A stretch of 64,000 bases of DNA from Abelmoschus esculentus (taxonomy: Eukaryota > Streptophyta > Magnoliopsida > Malvales > Malvaceae). Shown here one piece after another: positions 35,177 through 47,998 of the stretch; the stretch's first letter is position 1; each line of letters opens with the position of its first letter. The notes under the pieces were generated by a model, which saw nothing but the letters and a program-made list of their open reading frames with translations, had not been told where the DNA came from and did not search any database. The position numbers were made by a program, and so were the translations under genes. The stretch is from positions 7,376,001 to 7,440,000 of the forward strand of contig JAUCBN010000024.1 of assembly GCA_035048815.1 (NCBI GenBank), in the 5' to 3' direction.

Positions 35177-38100
35177 CAAACTATGGTTTCTTTATGGTTT
35201 TAAATAGATGCATTGATGATCTTGTGTAGAGCTTCCTCAGTAAGCATGTTTGCTTAAGCTCTCTTTTTATCCTTGCAGAAAAATAAAGGCACTCGGGACT
35301 ACATTCAGAGTAAGGAAACCAAGGGGAAAGATTACTCAAATTCGGTATGTCATGGAAAATAAATTGGGGCTTGGCAATGTGTGAACCCAACCTAAGTGAG
35401 GAGTGTGAACTTGACTTTGGTTTATATTGAAACAAGACCTATGTTGCTTGATTGTTAATTGATGAACTATGGTGATGTTTGGATTGTTGAAGCATGTACT
35501 TGCATGGTCGTTATGTTTTTAATCATGTTCTAGGTAGCATGCCTATAATTTGCTTGATGTTCTTGACGTTGATAACCATATGTTATATGTTGCTATTTAT
35601 GCTTAGAATTAATGCATATAGTTAATAGTGATTGACGGTTGTGTTTGAGACGATGATGTTCACCTAGTGTGATGGAATTTTTAGGTTCCAGACCTAAAGT
35701 TTTGAAACTTAGGGAATGTTTCGAAACCTTTGCAAACAATTTCGAAACCTTCAAGAAGGTTTCGAAACCTTGCGGGCAATTTCAATTCTGGAAAGTTACT
35801 GGATGCGAAAAGTTTCGAAACCTTCAGGGATGTTTCGAAACCTTTTACAAAATGTTTCGAAACCTTTATGAAAGGTTTCAAAACCTTTGATTACCAGGAA
35901 TTAATAGTTGCTGGAAAGTGCATTTTAGTCCCGAATATCTTTGTTTGTTCAATTAGGGTATCTACAGATGTTATTTTGAGCTGAAATTTCACATGGATGC
36001 ATAAAGTTGATTTAATTTCAATATGGCTAACTCAATTTTGAAGAAGTCCTTATAGTTTGAAAGATTTACATTTTAGTCCCTAAATTAGTGAAACATGCAA
36101 TTGATGAAGTTAGAATGTTCCATTTGACTTGAAACTTTTCGTGAGGGATACTTGTATGTTTAATTGAACTTTGATGAAAAGAAACTATACTTTGTTATTA
36201 GAATTTAAAAGTTTTACATTTTAGTCCTTAATTTACTTAAGTGTTTAATGGGATGTTTGTTTAAGATCGGATTGTTTTTGTTAATGCCTTGTATGAGACC
36301 TTGACATGTAGGAATACAATTATGCATCTTGGAAAAAATATATTTATAACGGTTTCAGGGTTGTTTATCGAATCAGACTTTCGCGGGTTTGATTTGATAT
36401 TCCAAACGTAACCCCCTTAGCCCGGTTCAAACTATGGTTTCTTTATAGTTTTAAATAGATGCATTGATGATCTTGTGTAGAGCTTCCTCAATAAGCATGT
36501 TTGCTTAAGCTCTCTTTTCATCCTTGCAGAAAAATAAAGGCACTCGGGACTACATTCGGAGCAAGGAAACCAAGGGGAAAGATTACTCAAATTCAGTATG
36601 TCATGGCAAATTAATTGGGGCTTGGCAATGTATGAACCCAACCTAAGTGAGGAGTATGAACTTGACTTTGGTTTATATTGAAATAAGACCTATGTTGCTT
36701 GATTGTTAATTGATGAACTATGGTGATGTTTGGATTGTTGAAGCATGTACTTGCATGGTCGTTATGTTTTTAATCATGTTCTAGGTAGCATGGCTATAAT
36801 TTGCTTGATGTTCTTGACGTTGATAACCATGTGTTATATGTTGCTATTTATGCTTAGAATTAATGCATATAGTTAATAGTGATTGACGGTTGTGTTTGAG
36901 CCGATGATGTTCACCTAGTGTGATGGAATTTTTAGGTTCCAGACCTAAAGTTTTGAAACCTTAGGGAAGGTTTCAAAACCTTGCAGGCAATTTCAATTCT
37001 GGAAAGTTACTGGACGCGAAAAGTTTCAAAACCTTCAGGGAAGTTTCGAAACCTTTTAGAAAATGTTTCGAAACCTTTATGAAAGGTTTTGAAACCTTTG
37101 ATTACCAGGAATTGATAGTTGCTAGAAATTGCATTTTAGTCCTGAATATCTTTATTTGTTCAATTAGGGTATCTACAGATGTTATTTTGAGCTGAAATTT
37201 CACATGGATGCATAAAGTTGATTTAATTTCAAGATGGCTAACTCAATTTTGAAGAAGTCCTTATAGTTTGAAAGATTTACATTTTGGTTCCTAAATTAGT
37301 GAAACATGCAATTCATGAAGTTAGAATGTTCCGTTTGACTTGAAACTTTCCGTGAGGGATAATTGTATGTTTAATTGAACTTTGATAAAAAGAACTTATA
37401 CTTTGTTTTTAAAATTTAAAAGTTTTACGTTTTAGTCCTTAATTTACTTAAGTATTTAATAGGATGTTTGTTTAAGATCGGATTGTTTCCGTTAATGCCT
37501 TGTATGAGACCTTGACATATAGGAATATAATTATGCATCTAGAAAAATATATATATATATAACAGGTTTAGGGTTGTTTATCGAATCAGACCTTCGCGGA
37601 TTTGGTTTGATATTTCAAATGTAACCCCCTTAGCCCGATTCAAACTATGGTTTCTTTATGGTTTTAAATAGATGCATTGATGATCTTGTGTAGAGATTCC
37701 TCACTAAGCATGTTTGCTTAAGCTCTCTTTTCATCCTTACAAAAAAATAAAGGCACTCGGGACTACATTCGGAGCAAGGAAACTAAAGGGAAAGATTACT
37801 CAAATTCGGTATGTCATGGCAAATAAATTGGGGCTTGGCAATGTGTGAACCCAAACTAAGTGAGGAGTGTGAACTTGACTTTGGTTTATATTGAAATAAG
37901 ACCTATATTGCTTGATTTTTAATTGATGAACTATGGTGATGTTTGGATTGTTGAAGCATATACTTGCATGGTCGTTATGTTTTTAATCATGTTCTAGGTA
38001 GCATGCCTATAATTTGCTTGATGTTCTTGATGTTGATAACCGTATGTTATATGTTGCTATTTATTCTTAGAATTAATGAATATAGTTAATAGTGATTGAC

Positions 38101-38858
38101 GGTTGTGTTTGAGACGATGATGTTCACCTAGTGTGATAGAATTTTTAGGTTCCAGACCTAAAGTTTCGAAACCTTAGGGAAGGTTTTTCAAAACCTTTGC
38201 AAATAGTTTCGAAACCTTCAGGAAGGTTTCAAAATCTTGCAGGCAATTTCAATTCTAAAAAGTTACTGGACGCGAAAAGTTTCGAAACCTTTGACTACCA
38301 GGAATTGATAGTTGTTGGAAATTGCATTTTAGTCATGAATATCTTTGTTTGTTCAATTAGGGTATCTAAAGATGTTATTTTGAGCTGAAATTTCACATGG
38401 ATGCATAAAGTTGATTTAATTTCAAGATGGCTAACTCAATTTGTAAGAAGTCCTTATAGTTTGAAAGATTTACATTTTGGTCCCTAAATTAGTGAAACAT
38501 ACAATTCATGAAGTTAGAATGTTTCGTTTGACTTGAAACTTTCCGTGAGGGATACTTATATGTTTAATTGAACTTTGATGAAAAGAACTTATACTTTATT
38601 ATTAGAATTTAAAAGTTTTAGGTTTTAGTCCTTAATTTACTTAAGTGTTTAATGGGATGTTTGTTTAAGATCAGATTTTTTCCGTTAATGCCTTGTATGA
38701 GACCTTGACATGTAGGAATATAATTATGCATCTAGAAAAAAAATATATATAACGGTTTTAGGGTTGTTTATCGAATCAAACCTTCGCAGGTTTGGTTTGA
38801 TATTCCCCGTGTAACCCATTAGTGTCGGTTCCGTCTAGGCCGGCCTAAAGGGGTTACA
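35177..38858 (+). repeat. 1.2 kb tandem triplication in G1 5' LTR
   Basis: Three direct copies start with CAAACTATGGTTTCTTTATG at 35177 (with a one-base variant), 36428 and 37641. They are 1251, 1213 and 1218 bp long; the last ends at the LTR terminus. The two internal junctions carry the block TAACCCCCTTAGCCCG, which is the LTR terminus in inverse orientation. The 3' LTR has one copy only (45544-46820). Confidence 0.92.
35698..35885. repeat. TTTCGAAAC array, copy in unit 1
   Basis: About eight TTTCGAAA-type cores in under 200 bp. Related arrays lie at 36950-37097 (unit 2), 38159-38298 (unit 3, shorter) and 46067-46256 (3' LTR). The number and integrity of cores differ between copies. Confidence 0.85.
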
Positions 38859-38863
38859 TTTGG

Positions 38864-38879
38864 TGGTATCAGAGCCAGG
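38864..38879 (+). other. Primer-binding site of G1 element (tRNA-Met)
   Basis: TGGTATCAGAGCCAGG, a match to the complement of the plant initiator tRNA-Met 3' end, 5 bp after the 5' LTR terminus. Confidence 0.94.
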
Positions 38880-41739
38880 TTTGTAAAGTGTGTAGCTGGT
38901 TGGTTAAAGCATGTGTAGGATTGCTAAGTTGTGTGTTTAAATGTGTGATTGATCATGATATGTGTGATTGAGCATGATATGTTGTTGGTGTATGAAAATC
39001 TATTTATGATGATTGTACTTTGAGTAATGATGGTTAAAACTGAGGTTATCGGTTACATATTTTTAGATGTTCTTAGTTTTCCCTTGGATCTTTCCCAAAT
39101 GTAAGTTTGTTTTATTTTAATATTATGTTTTAAACTGTATGTTTAAAGTTTTTGGAATATGCTTCTGAGACGTAAGTAGCTAGTGTTGGTATGAACATCG
39201 ATGGTCAAGATTGAGGATGAAACGACTGCTAGGGAAGAGTAATTTCTTCCTACTCTGTGAGTGTGCCTTCGGTTAGGCAGGAAGGTTAGTTTGTGGTGTT
39301 GCACCGTTCTTTCGGGTGTGTTTTAGTCTGCTGAAGCTGGTACGGCTATTGCTAATCTGATTTGGGAGTTGTCAATAGGATGGTTATTGAAGTTATTGGA
39401 ATTGAGGATGTTATTTGTGAGTGTGAACAATAATCATGTTTAGAGTAAGAGCACATATATGTATATATCTATAGATAATTTAGGACATGCATACATTCTT
39501 GAGCATGACATTAGAAATTGCATTTACATACACATGCACTTGCGTAGGCATTTATGAGGGTATACAGGAAATCATGCATACATTTATTCACACTTGCGAG
39601 TAGCTTCTTGAGGGTGTAAGTGGAGTTTGGTTGGTTCTTTTAAGGTGAAGTTATGGAAAAAAAGGGGGTTGAAAGGACTTTCTTGTGGTGTTGAGCTGAA
39701 TGTGTAGTGAGTAAGCTACCCTTTTTGGTTAGGGAATAGTTTTGGATGAAAAATGAGTGGTTGGTCTCAGAGTTGTGAATGTTTGAAATCGAGGTAAATA
39801 CCCTGAGTTATGGTTAGTTTCAGTTGGTCATTACTAAAGGTAAGGCTGAGTTTGGATTTGGAGGTTGTAACAAGATTGCAACATGTTTTGTAGAGTAAGG
39901 CGGGTTGGTGTTTTTCTAAGTGATGTGAAATTATTTTATGGAAATTACAAGGAATTCTTTGTAGTATGGTTAGTGTGCAGTTAGATCGGGGGTTGTGACC
40001 GATCTGGTATAGTTAGGATGGAAGTAAAATATGAGATATATATTGGTATGGGAGTTGTGATATCGGGTGTTTGAATCATAGATTGTTGTGACCCTGAGAG
40101 GTTTGGTTATACTATAAAGGAGGAAAGTGTACATGTTGGGTTTACAGGATGTTAAGTTGGATACACCTTGGGTAAAGTTAGTTTTTGATCATGTTTGAAG
40201 GGGTATATCGAGGACCGCTGGATATTTTATGGTTTGTATCGGTTGTTTAGTCTTATGGGTTTGCTTTTATCGAAAAGTGTTGTGAGGGTTTGTGTTTGGT
40301 GGGTTCATGTTTGTGGATGTTTCATCAATATGGTTACTGCTTTGGCAAGGTTATAAAATAAGAGATGTTGGAGCTAGTGGAAGGAATAGTTCTACAAGCT
40401 TGGTTTTTGTTGTGGTATAGTTAAGGTAAGAGTTGGTTTATCGATGAGTATAATGGGAAAGAATTTTGGGTTAAGTGTCAAGGCACTTAATGATGTGTAG
40501 ATTTTAAAGTTTGAACCATGGTGTAGAGTTGGTTATGGTGGCTAAACCTTAAGTTGGAGGTATTATCGTAGAGTTGAGTAGGATCTTGGGTTTGACACAA
40601 AGTTGGTAAGTTTCTTGTGTGATATGTTTAGTAGAATATTAGTTATCGGGGATGACTTGGCTTACATAAGGATGCTTGCAATGGGAATTTATTATGTGGG
40701 GTAAGCCAGGGTTATTGTGGAGTTACGAGAAAATATGTTCGGTTAACCTATAGGGAGACCTAGAAAAATGGTGAAGCTATGAGCGGGACTCTACCTTGGT
40801 AAGTTGATTGGGGAAAGGTCGTGGAAAGGTGTTTGTTGAGGGTCTAGTGAACGATATGTCCTTGGGAAGGTTTAGTTTTGTGTTGAGAATCTTTTTATGT
40901 TAGGTGAGCCGCATGGTTGTTTCGAAAAGTACCAAGATGGAATGGTATCATGATCAGGGCTTATGGTAATCTTTTTTCATGAGTCTGGTGGTAAGTGTTG
41001 TGGTAGGAGTTAGGGAAACATGTGTTTTCGACTAAGCTTGTTTGGATTATATTTAAATCATATGTAAATGTTTATCTTGCTGATAAGGTAAGAGTGGGTA
41101 TCAATTTTCTTTAGGTTATTATTAGTAGTAAAGGTGCCAAGGATGAAGTAAGAAAGAATCATCATAAGTTTGGTAGTAAGTTCTATAGATGGTATGGAGC
41201 TTTCTTATGAGGGTTGTTGGATCAATCGTTTATTTGAGTACGGTTTTCTTGGGTTTCTAAGTCCCATTGGAAAGGTGTATGAGTGGTGTATCTATAATAT
41301 GTTAAGATTTGAGAGTTGTTAAGACCGACATAGGTTTTCGTTTGGATGTTGGGTTTTATTATTCATAGATAAATGGATGATATACTGTGATGTTGTGATA
41401 TGGTTAATATGACTCATAATGAAGTTGGTGGTAGTGGTGGAGTTGCGTGAGACAGTGTTCACAGTTTTGTGCAAAGTTAGTTTGAAGCTTTTTGGTGGAG
41501 CATCATTGTGTGGGTGAAGGTTGGTGAAAGGCTTAGTTGGTTACCTGGTATGTGGGAGGATGTCAAAAATCAGGTTAGTTCGATGGTGGTGGTATGGAAA
41601 CCATTGCAGTTATCAAGAGTTGGTTATCAATCTTAGGGGGTTTCCTTTCGAGTTATGTTTTCTGTAAAGATTGAGATGGTGTAGTGGGTTGTGCATTGTT
41701 GCTTTGGTGTGAGGAAAGAATCTGTTGGTTGTCCGAAGA
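38880..41739 (+). other. Decayed internal region of G1 element, no gene recognised
   Basis: This is where gag, protease and reverse transcriptase should be, given the recognisable 3' end of pol further on. I found no motif that I can assign in any frame. Frames are short and full of stops. The plus strand is rich in G and T and poor in C. Confidence 0.6.
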
Positions 41740-43190
41740 GGGTAAGTGTGGGTTATCTGTTGCATACCATCCGAGGAAAGCTAATGCGATGGATGAATCT
41801 TTAAGCCGTAAGACGGCAATTGAGTTGAGGGTGATGTTTGCTAAGTTGAGTATTTCAAAGGAAGGTGGTTGAGTGGTGGAGTTGTAAGTAAAACCCATCT
41901 TGGTTGAGATGATAAGGTTAAACAGTTAGAGGATGAGATGTTGGTACCTTTTGTGGAGGATATTACTGAGGTTAGACCAACCGAGTATCATTTTGATGAG
42001 GATGAGATGTTGTGGTTTGGGGGTCAGATTGAGGTGCCGGATGATGTTGAGTTGAGGTAAGCTATTTTAGCAGAAGCATATACTAGTTCGTTTTCTATAC
42101 ATCCGGGTAGAGTGAAGATGTATAGGGATCTTAAAAGTGTATACTTTTGGATTGGTTTAAAGAAAGATGTGACGTAGTCCAAGAATGATTTTATATGGGT
42201 TATTGTTGATAGGTTTTCAAAGTGTGTATATTTTCTTGCCGTGCATACGATGTGTTCTATGGATAAGTTGGTAGAGTTGTATGTTTATAAGGTGGTGAAG
42301 TTGCATAGTATGCCTAAGTTGATCATATCGGATAGAGATCCGCGTTTTATCTCTATGTCTTGAGAAGAGTTTGTAGGTTGCTTTGGGTACAAGGCTTGGT
42401 TTAGTACTGCTTATCATCTTCTGACTGATGGCCAGTCTGAACGTGTTATTCACACTTTAGAGGATATGTTGAGGTGTTGCATCATTGAGTTTCAAGGTTC
42501 TTGGGGGAAAACAGTTGCCTTTGGTGGAGTTTGCATATAACAATTGCTCCAAGCGAGTATACAGATGGCACCGTTTGAGGCTTTATACGGGCGTAGGTGT
42601 TGTATACCTTTGTGTTGGATAAAAGTTGGGAAAAAGTATGTTTCTTTTCCTCAAGTTTTAAAAGGTACGGATGAGAAGATTAAGTTTATTTATGCTAAAC
42701 TTAAGAAAGTTTCGGATAGGCAGAAATCCTATACCGATTTAAAACGCAGAGAGATGGAGTTGTTGTCGAAGATAAAGTGTTTCTTAAGGTTCTCCGTGGA
42801 AGAAGGTGATGAGGTTTGGACGTAGGGGTAAGTTGACCCCTCGTTTTATTGGACCATATGAGGTGTTAGAGCGAATTGGTCATGTTGTTTATCGGTTGAG
42901 GTTACCGGTGGAGTTGAGTTGGATGCATTATGTTTTTAATGTATCGATGCTTCGTAAGTATGGTTCAGATCCTTCTCATGTTGTTCTAGTAGAGGAGATT
43001 TAGTTAAGAGCGTATATGAGTTATGAGAAGGAACCAATGTGGAATTTGGATGTGGATACAAAAGTTCTTCGAGGAAGGACCATAGATTTGGTTAAAGTGC
43101 ATTGGAAACATTGAGGTGTCAAAGAGGTAACTTGGGAGACAAGGAAAAAAACATGGAGGAGCAGTTCCTCACTTGTTTGCTTCAGGTAAA
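41740..43190 (+). pseudogene. G1 pol remnant: RNase H end, integrase, chromodomain-like tail
   Basis: In order: the RNase H end (YHPRKANAMDESLSRKT), the integrase zinc-finger start (EAYTSSFSIHPGRVKMYRDL, FWIGLKKDV), then a jump straight to the catalytic core. The usual CXXC half of the finger and the segment before the first core block are missing. The core then reads DFIWVIVDRFSKC, IISDRDPRF and STAYHLLTDGQSERV, followed by MAPFEALYGRRC, RQKSYTDLKRREME, KLTPRFIGPYEVLERIG and a tail LVKVHWKH.GVKEVTWE resembling a chromodomain. This is the typical order in plant chromoviruses (Del/Tekay group). Frameshifts lie near 42500 and 42800 and stops at 42177 and 42361. Inactive. Confidence 0.87.
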
Positions 43191-43212
43191 AGTTCGAAGA
43201 TGAAATTTTCTT

Positions 43213-43225
43213 AAGAGGGGGAGAG
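43213..43225 (+). other. Polypurine tract of G1 element
   Basis: AAGAGGGGGAGAG directly before the 3' LTR start TGTAACATC. Confidence 0.9.
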
Positions 43226-43226
43226 T

Positions 43227-46200
43227 TGTAACATCCCGATTTTGGGGTTAGTAGTTTGGGATTTAGTTAGGAGAATTCGATTCGGATCAAATCGGATTCT
43301 CTGATTCGTTATTCCGGAGAAATATAAAATGAGAATATTTTTAATTAGAAAAGTAATAATTTTGGAATGTGGTTTAAAACTATTAAAAAGATGTTTCAAA
43401 ATTAGAAGAATGTAATTTGAACTTTAAATTGATTTTTAATTATGCTTAATTATGCATAAGTGACCAATTTGTAATATTTGGAAAACAATAGGGATTTAAT
43501 TGTAATTTTCGGAAATTGTTAATTTTAGTGACTAAATTGGAAAACAAGTTATACTTAGAATCCTTAGAGGGCCATAAACCCAATTTAATTTTTAATAATG
43601 ATTTATTCACCAAAATGTTTTTTAATTAGTTTAATTAAAGATGATAATCATTTTCTCACTTAACTACCCTTTTTCTCTCATTTTTTTCTCTCATTTTCTC
43701 TCCATTTTCCTTCATCTAATTTCTTCAATTTCTTGCTGATTTTTCCATCTTTTCCCACAAAGATTACTTCATCTTAATCATCTTTCCATTCTTTACAAAA
43801 TCTAACCATCAATTTTATCAAATCAACACCAATTTGCAAGGAATCAAGAAGAGAAAACTTCATCTTTTTGGTGGATAGATCTCAAAGGTAATTTCCTGAA
43901 TTTTAACTCTTTTTCTAAGGTTCTTTATTGAAATTCCCAAGTATTAGCTTTCTAATCTTTAAATGAAACTTGATTTTATGTTTTCAATGCTAGATCTAAT
44001 GATTTTATGAATGTTTTTGTGAAATCTTTTTAGATCTCATTCAATGTTGTAATTAGATGAATTTAATTGTGTTATTAAGTCAATTAAATGATTAATTGAG
44101 TCTTCAATTGATGGCACATTAATTTAATCCCGAAATAATGTAATCGGTGTTGTTTTAAGGTGATTTTTTGTTGTTTTAGGGGTTGTTTTAGATGTTTTAA
44201 TGTTGTTGGAGGTATAAGGATGGTTTAGATGTGTTTTTGGTTCATAATTGAAGTGTATTAGATGTTAGAATCATTAGGTTTTGGGCTGATGTTGTTCGGA
44301 TGCGTTTTGGCTTAGTTTTCGGTCTTTTCGGCTAAGTTTTCGATAATTTTGTGGAGGTTTGATGTGGCTGCTGGTTTGAGCATGTTATGATGTGAATATG
44401 CTCTGTTTTTAATGATGTAGAGGCAGTGCAAGAAGGTGCATAATTGGCTAGTGCATTGGCGTTGCCATCGGAGCATCGACGAAGGCTCGTTTTGCTTGTT
44501 GGTGAGTATTTTTCGAACTTAAAGCGAATCACATTGGTACGGTTCTATTTTGGGGACTATGGAAGAGTGTGAAAACTTTTCATAGTTCAAGAGTAAGTAA
44601 AGTAAATGTTTTTGATATATTAATATGAGCTTCAGCTATGTTCGGTAAAGACATTGATGTTGGTAATGCAATGAGATTTTTGGAAATGCATAAACATGAT
44701 TTTGAATTGGTGCATGCATGAGATAATTGCTGAAAATGCATGGTTTAGAAAGACATACATGGTTAAGGAAAACATGGAAAATGAACTTGGAATATATGTG
44801 GTTATTTGCCTTCAAATTAAAGGTGCCATTGGGCATGACTTTCGGTTCATTTGTTGAGCACATTATGGATGCACTATGAGTTGAAAATGAATTGGAATAT
44901 GATGTGGTTATTTGCCTTGAAATTGATGGTGCCGTTCGGCATGACATTTGGTTCATTTATGAACATATTATGCATGTATTATGAGCAGTAAATTATCATG
45001 CACATTTGATTATGATATTGGCTTAGTGACACTAACTTTAGATTCGAATACGAATGGCATGTCATTAGGATTGTCTTAAGTGCACTATAAACATTATTGA
45101 GAATAAAGAATATTTCCTACACGTAACAAGGGTGACTTTGTGTCCAATCGTTCGTGGTAGAGCCGCCTACACGTAACAAGGGTGACTATATGTCCAATCG
45201 TGCGTGGTAGAGCTATAATGGTGACTTTGTGTCATGTCAATGGTGACTCCATGTCATATCAATGGTGACTTCGTGTTATGTCAATGGTGACTTGGTGTCA
45301 TGTCAATGGTGACTTTGTGTCATGACGAGACTAATGGTCTCTAACAATAGGTTCGTATATTCGGTGAACTTAAGGTTCACAATAAGTGATCACTAGAAGC
45401 CAATATGCATACATGGATTAAAAGAGAACATTGTGCATCATTCATGAAATGTATTGATAATGTTGAACATACTCAAGAAAATGATTTGATGTTATAGACA
45501 TGGAAGTGGAATGTTAAGCATGCATGTTTTTAATGATGCATTGCAAACTATGGTTTCTTTATGGTTTTAAATAAATACATTGATGATTTTGTGTAGAGCT
45601 TCCTCACTAAGCATGTTTGCTTAAGCTCTCTTTTCATCCTTGCAGAAAAATAAAGGCACTCGAGACTACATTCGGAGCAAGGAAACCAAGGGGAAAGATT
45701 ACTCAAATTCGGTATATCATGGCAAATAAATTAGGGCTTGGCAATGTGTGAACCCAACCTAAGTGAGGAGTGTGAACTTGACTTTGGTTTATATTGAAAC
45801 AAGACCTATGTTGCTTGATTGTTAATTGATGAACTATGGTGATGTTTGGATTGTTGAAGCATGTACTTGCATGACCGTTATGTTTTTAATCATGTTCTAG
45901 GTAGCATGCCTATAATTTGCTCGATGTTCTTGACGTTGATAACCATGTGTTATATGTTGCTATTTATGCTTAAAATTAATGCATATAGTTAATAGTGATT
46001 GACGGTTATGTTTGAGCCGATGATGTTCACCTAGTGTGATGGAATTTTTAGGTTCCAGACCTAAAGTTTCGAAACTTTAGGGAATATTTCAAAACCTTTG
46101 CAAACAGTTTCGAAACGTTTAGGAAGGTTTCGAAACCTTGTGGGCATTTTCAATTCTGGAAAGTTACTAGACGCGAAAAGTTTCAAAACCTTTAGGAAAG

Positions 46201-46820
46201 TTTCGAAACCTTTTACAAAACGTTTCGAAACCTTTATGAAAAGTTTCGAAACCTTTGACTACCAGGAATTGATAGTTGCTGGAAATTGTATTTTAGTCCT
46301 GAATATATTTGTTTGTTCAATTAGGGTATCTATAGATGTTATTTTGTGCTGAAATTTCACATGGATGCATAAAGTTGATTTAATTTTAATATGGCTAACT
46401 AAATTTTGAAGAAGTCCTTATAGTTTGAAAGATTTACATTTTGGTCCCTAAATTAGTGAAACATGCAATTGATGAAGTTAGAATGTTCCGTTTGACTTGA
46501 AACTTTTCGTGAGGGATACTTGTATGTTTAATTGAACTTTGATGAAAAGAACTTATACTTTGTTATTAGAATTTAAAAGTTTTATGTTTTAGTCCTTAAT
46601 TTACTTAAGTGTTTAATGGGATATTTGTTTAAGATCGGATTGTTTCCATTAATGCCTTGTATTAGACCTTGACATGTAGGTATACAATTATGCATCTAGG
46701 AAAAAATATATATAACGGTTTTAGGGTTGTTTATCGAATCAGACCTTCGCGGGTTTGATTTTATATTCCCCGTGTAACCCATTAGTGTCGGTTTCGTCTA
46801 GGCCGGGCTAAGGGGTTATA
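43227..46820 (+). mobile_element. 3' LTR of the G1 element
   Basis: This 3594-bp LTR, the reference copy for the family in this window, runs from TGTAACATCCCG to GGGGTTATA (terminal CA mutated to TA). It carries the roughly 50-bp minisatellite (45115-45215), five 22-bp units (45217-45324) and the TTTCGAAAC array (46067-46256). It is followed by TSD GAGGT. Short frames in it are not supported as genes. Confidence 0.94.
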
Positions 46821-47104
46821 GAGGTCGAGGTCGAGGCAGAACCTGAGGTTGCGGCAACACCTGAATGACAAGTACCGATATTGTAGGCGAACTGAAGAGA
46901 AAAATAGGGTGGACGTTTCTGGACAAGCAGCACAAGGATCGAAGCTGTAAAGCGAGTAGAAAGCCCAAGTCAAAGACCACGAGGGAAAAGAATCCTAGTG
47001 GAAATAAACTTGGAAATAAAACAAATATTTTTATTTATGTACTTGACTTGTATTTTACTCCAAGTTGTATTCCTACTTAGGAAAGGTTTGCTCTAGGCTA
47101 AACC

Positions 47105-47112
47105 TATATAAG
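47105..47112 (+). promoter_or_regulatory. TATA box of LTR A2
   Basis: TATATAAG after the TTTGCTCTAGGC block, matching the promoter position of the other A LTRs. In A2 the upstream U3 part is separated from it by the 17.5 kb G1 insertion only near its start (29330), so most of U3 is still adjacent. Confidence 0.6.
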
Positions 47113-47998
47113 CCATAGTCGCCCAAGGAAGACAAGAATAATAGAAGAGAGACTAGAGAGCCGAACTCATCTTAGATTTTAGAGTATTCTTTACTTATCA
47201 TTATGTTCTAATTTTCTTTAGGCTTAGGTGAAAGTTGTAGAGTATTAGTGAGAAGAAATTAAACTTTGTTTCTTGTTTCAATACAATAAAATATCAAGGT
47301 TTGTTTATTGTTTTTCATTCATTGTTCTTGCATTCAAGCTCGGGAGAGAAGTCTGTGAGTAATCTATTTATCTAATATCGGGAGAGTTAGATTCACGAAA
47401 GGAATAAGTATGGTATTTTTCTTTTCGAAAAATACTAACTCGGCCTAGGGATAGGTTAGAGTTTTAGCGGCTAAAAGATGTATGGGATTGGTTGGTGATT
47501 ATAATTGATTGATGTCGGGAGGTATCATCAAGTGCTGGTCATCAATAGTACTTCGACTTAGGGATAAGCAGAGTCATCAAAGGACACTTTGCCAAACTTT
47601 GGTAAAGTCCATCCAAGAGCAAGGGATTTCCACAGCGGACGAAGCTCATCACTGTCGAGGTAGTAAAACTGCAGTTCTGCCAAGGCACTGTTGTGTGATT
47701 GCATTGGACAGAAACAATTCAATTGAATCCACTATACAGCATAACTGGATCTTGGCCACTTTCTTAATTTGTTTCTATTTTATTATTTAGTTTTCTTTAT
47801 TCAAGTTATTTAGTTTACTCCAATCCAATTAATCTGTATTTTTACTTTCTTTCTTTTATAGAATAAAAAGAAGAAAGAAAGAAGGCATATTAAGTAGACT
47901 AATCCCTGTGGAGACGATACATAATAATACTTATCACTTTATTACTTGCGACGTGTACACTTACATTATTTGTGCACTTTTTACACGCAACAAGTTTT

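Larger units (their letters stand above)
29335..38858 (+). mobile_element. 5' LTR of the G1 element, interrupted and internally triplicated
   Basis: The LTR comprises 29335-30952 and 34498-38858 around the solo LTR at 30953-34492. Its own sequence totals about 5.98 kb against 3.59 kb for the 3' LTR. The difference is explained by two extra copies of the 35177-36427 segment. It ends GGGGTTACA at 38858, followed by the primer-binding site. Confidence 0.9.
29335..46820 (+). mobile_element. G1 element with both LTRs, TSD GAGGT
   Basis: This is a complete Ty3/gypsy element in plus orientation: 5' LTR 29335-38858, tRNA-Met primer site, internal region of about 4.4 kb, polypurine tract, 3' LTR 43227-46820. 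The TSD GAGGT is exact (29330-29334 and 46821-46825). The 5' LTR is inflated by a nested reverse G1 solo LTR and by two extra copies of a 1.2 kb segment. The internal region keeps only the end of RNase H, integrase and a chromodomain-like tail in recognisable form, so the element is inactive. It inserted into the LTR of A2. Confidence 0.93.

Noticed and set aside
38864..38883. tRNA-like sequence after the G1 LTR
   Set aside because: It is only the complement of a tRNA 3' end at a primer-binding site; there is no full tRNA.
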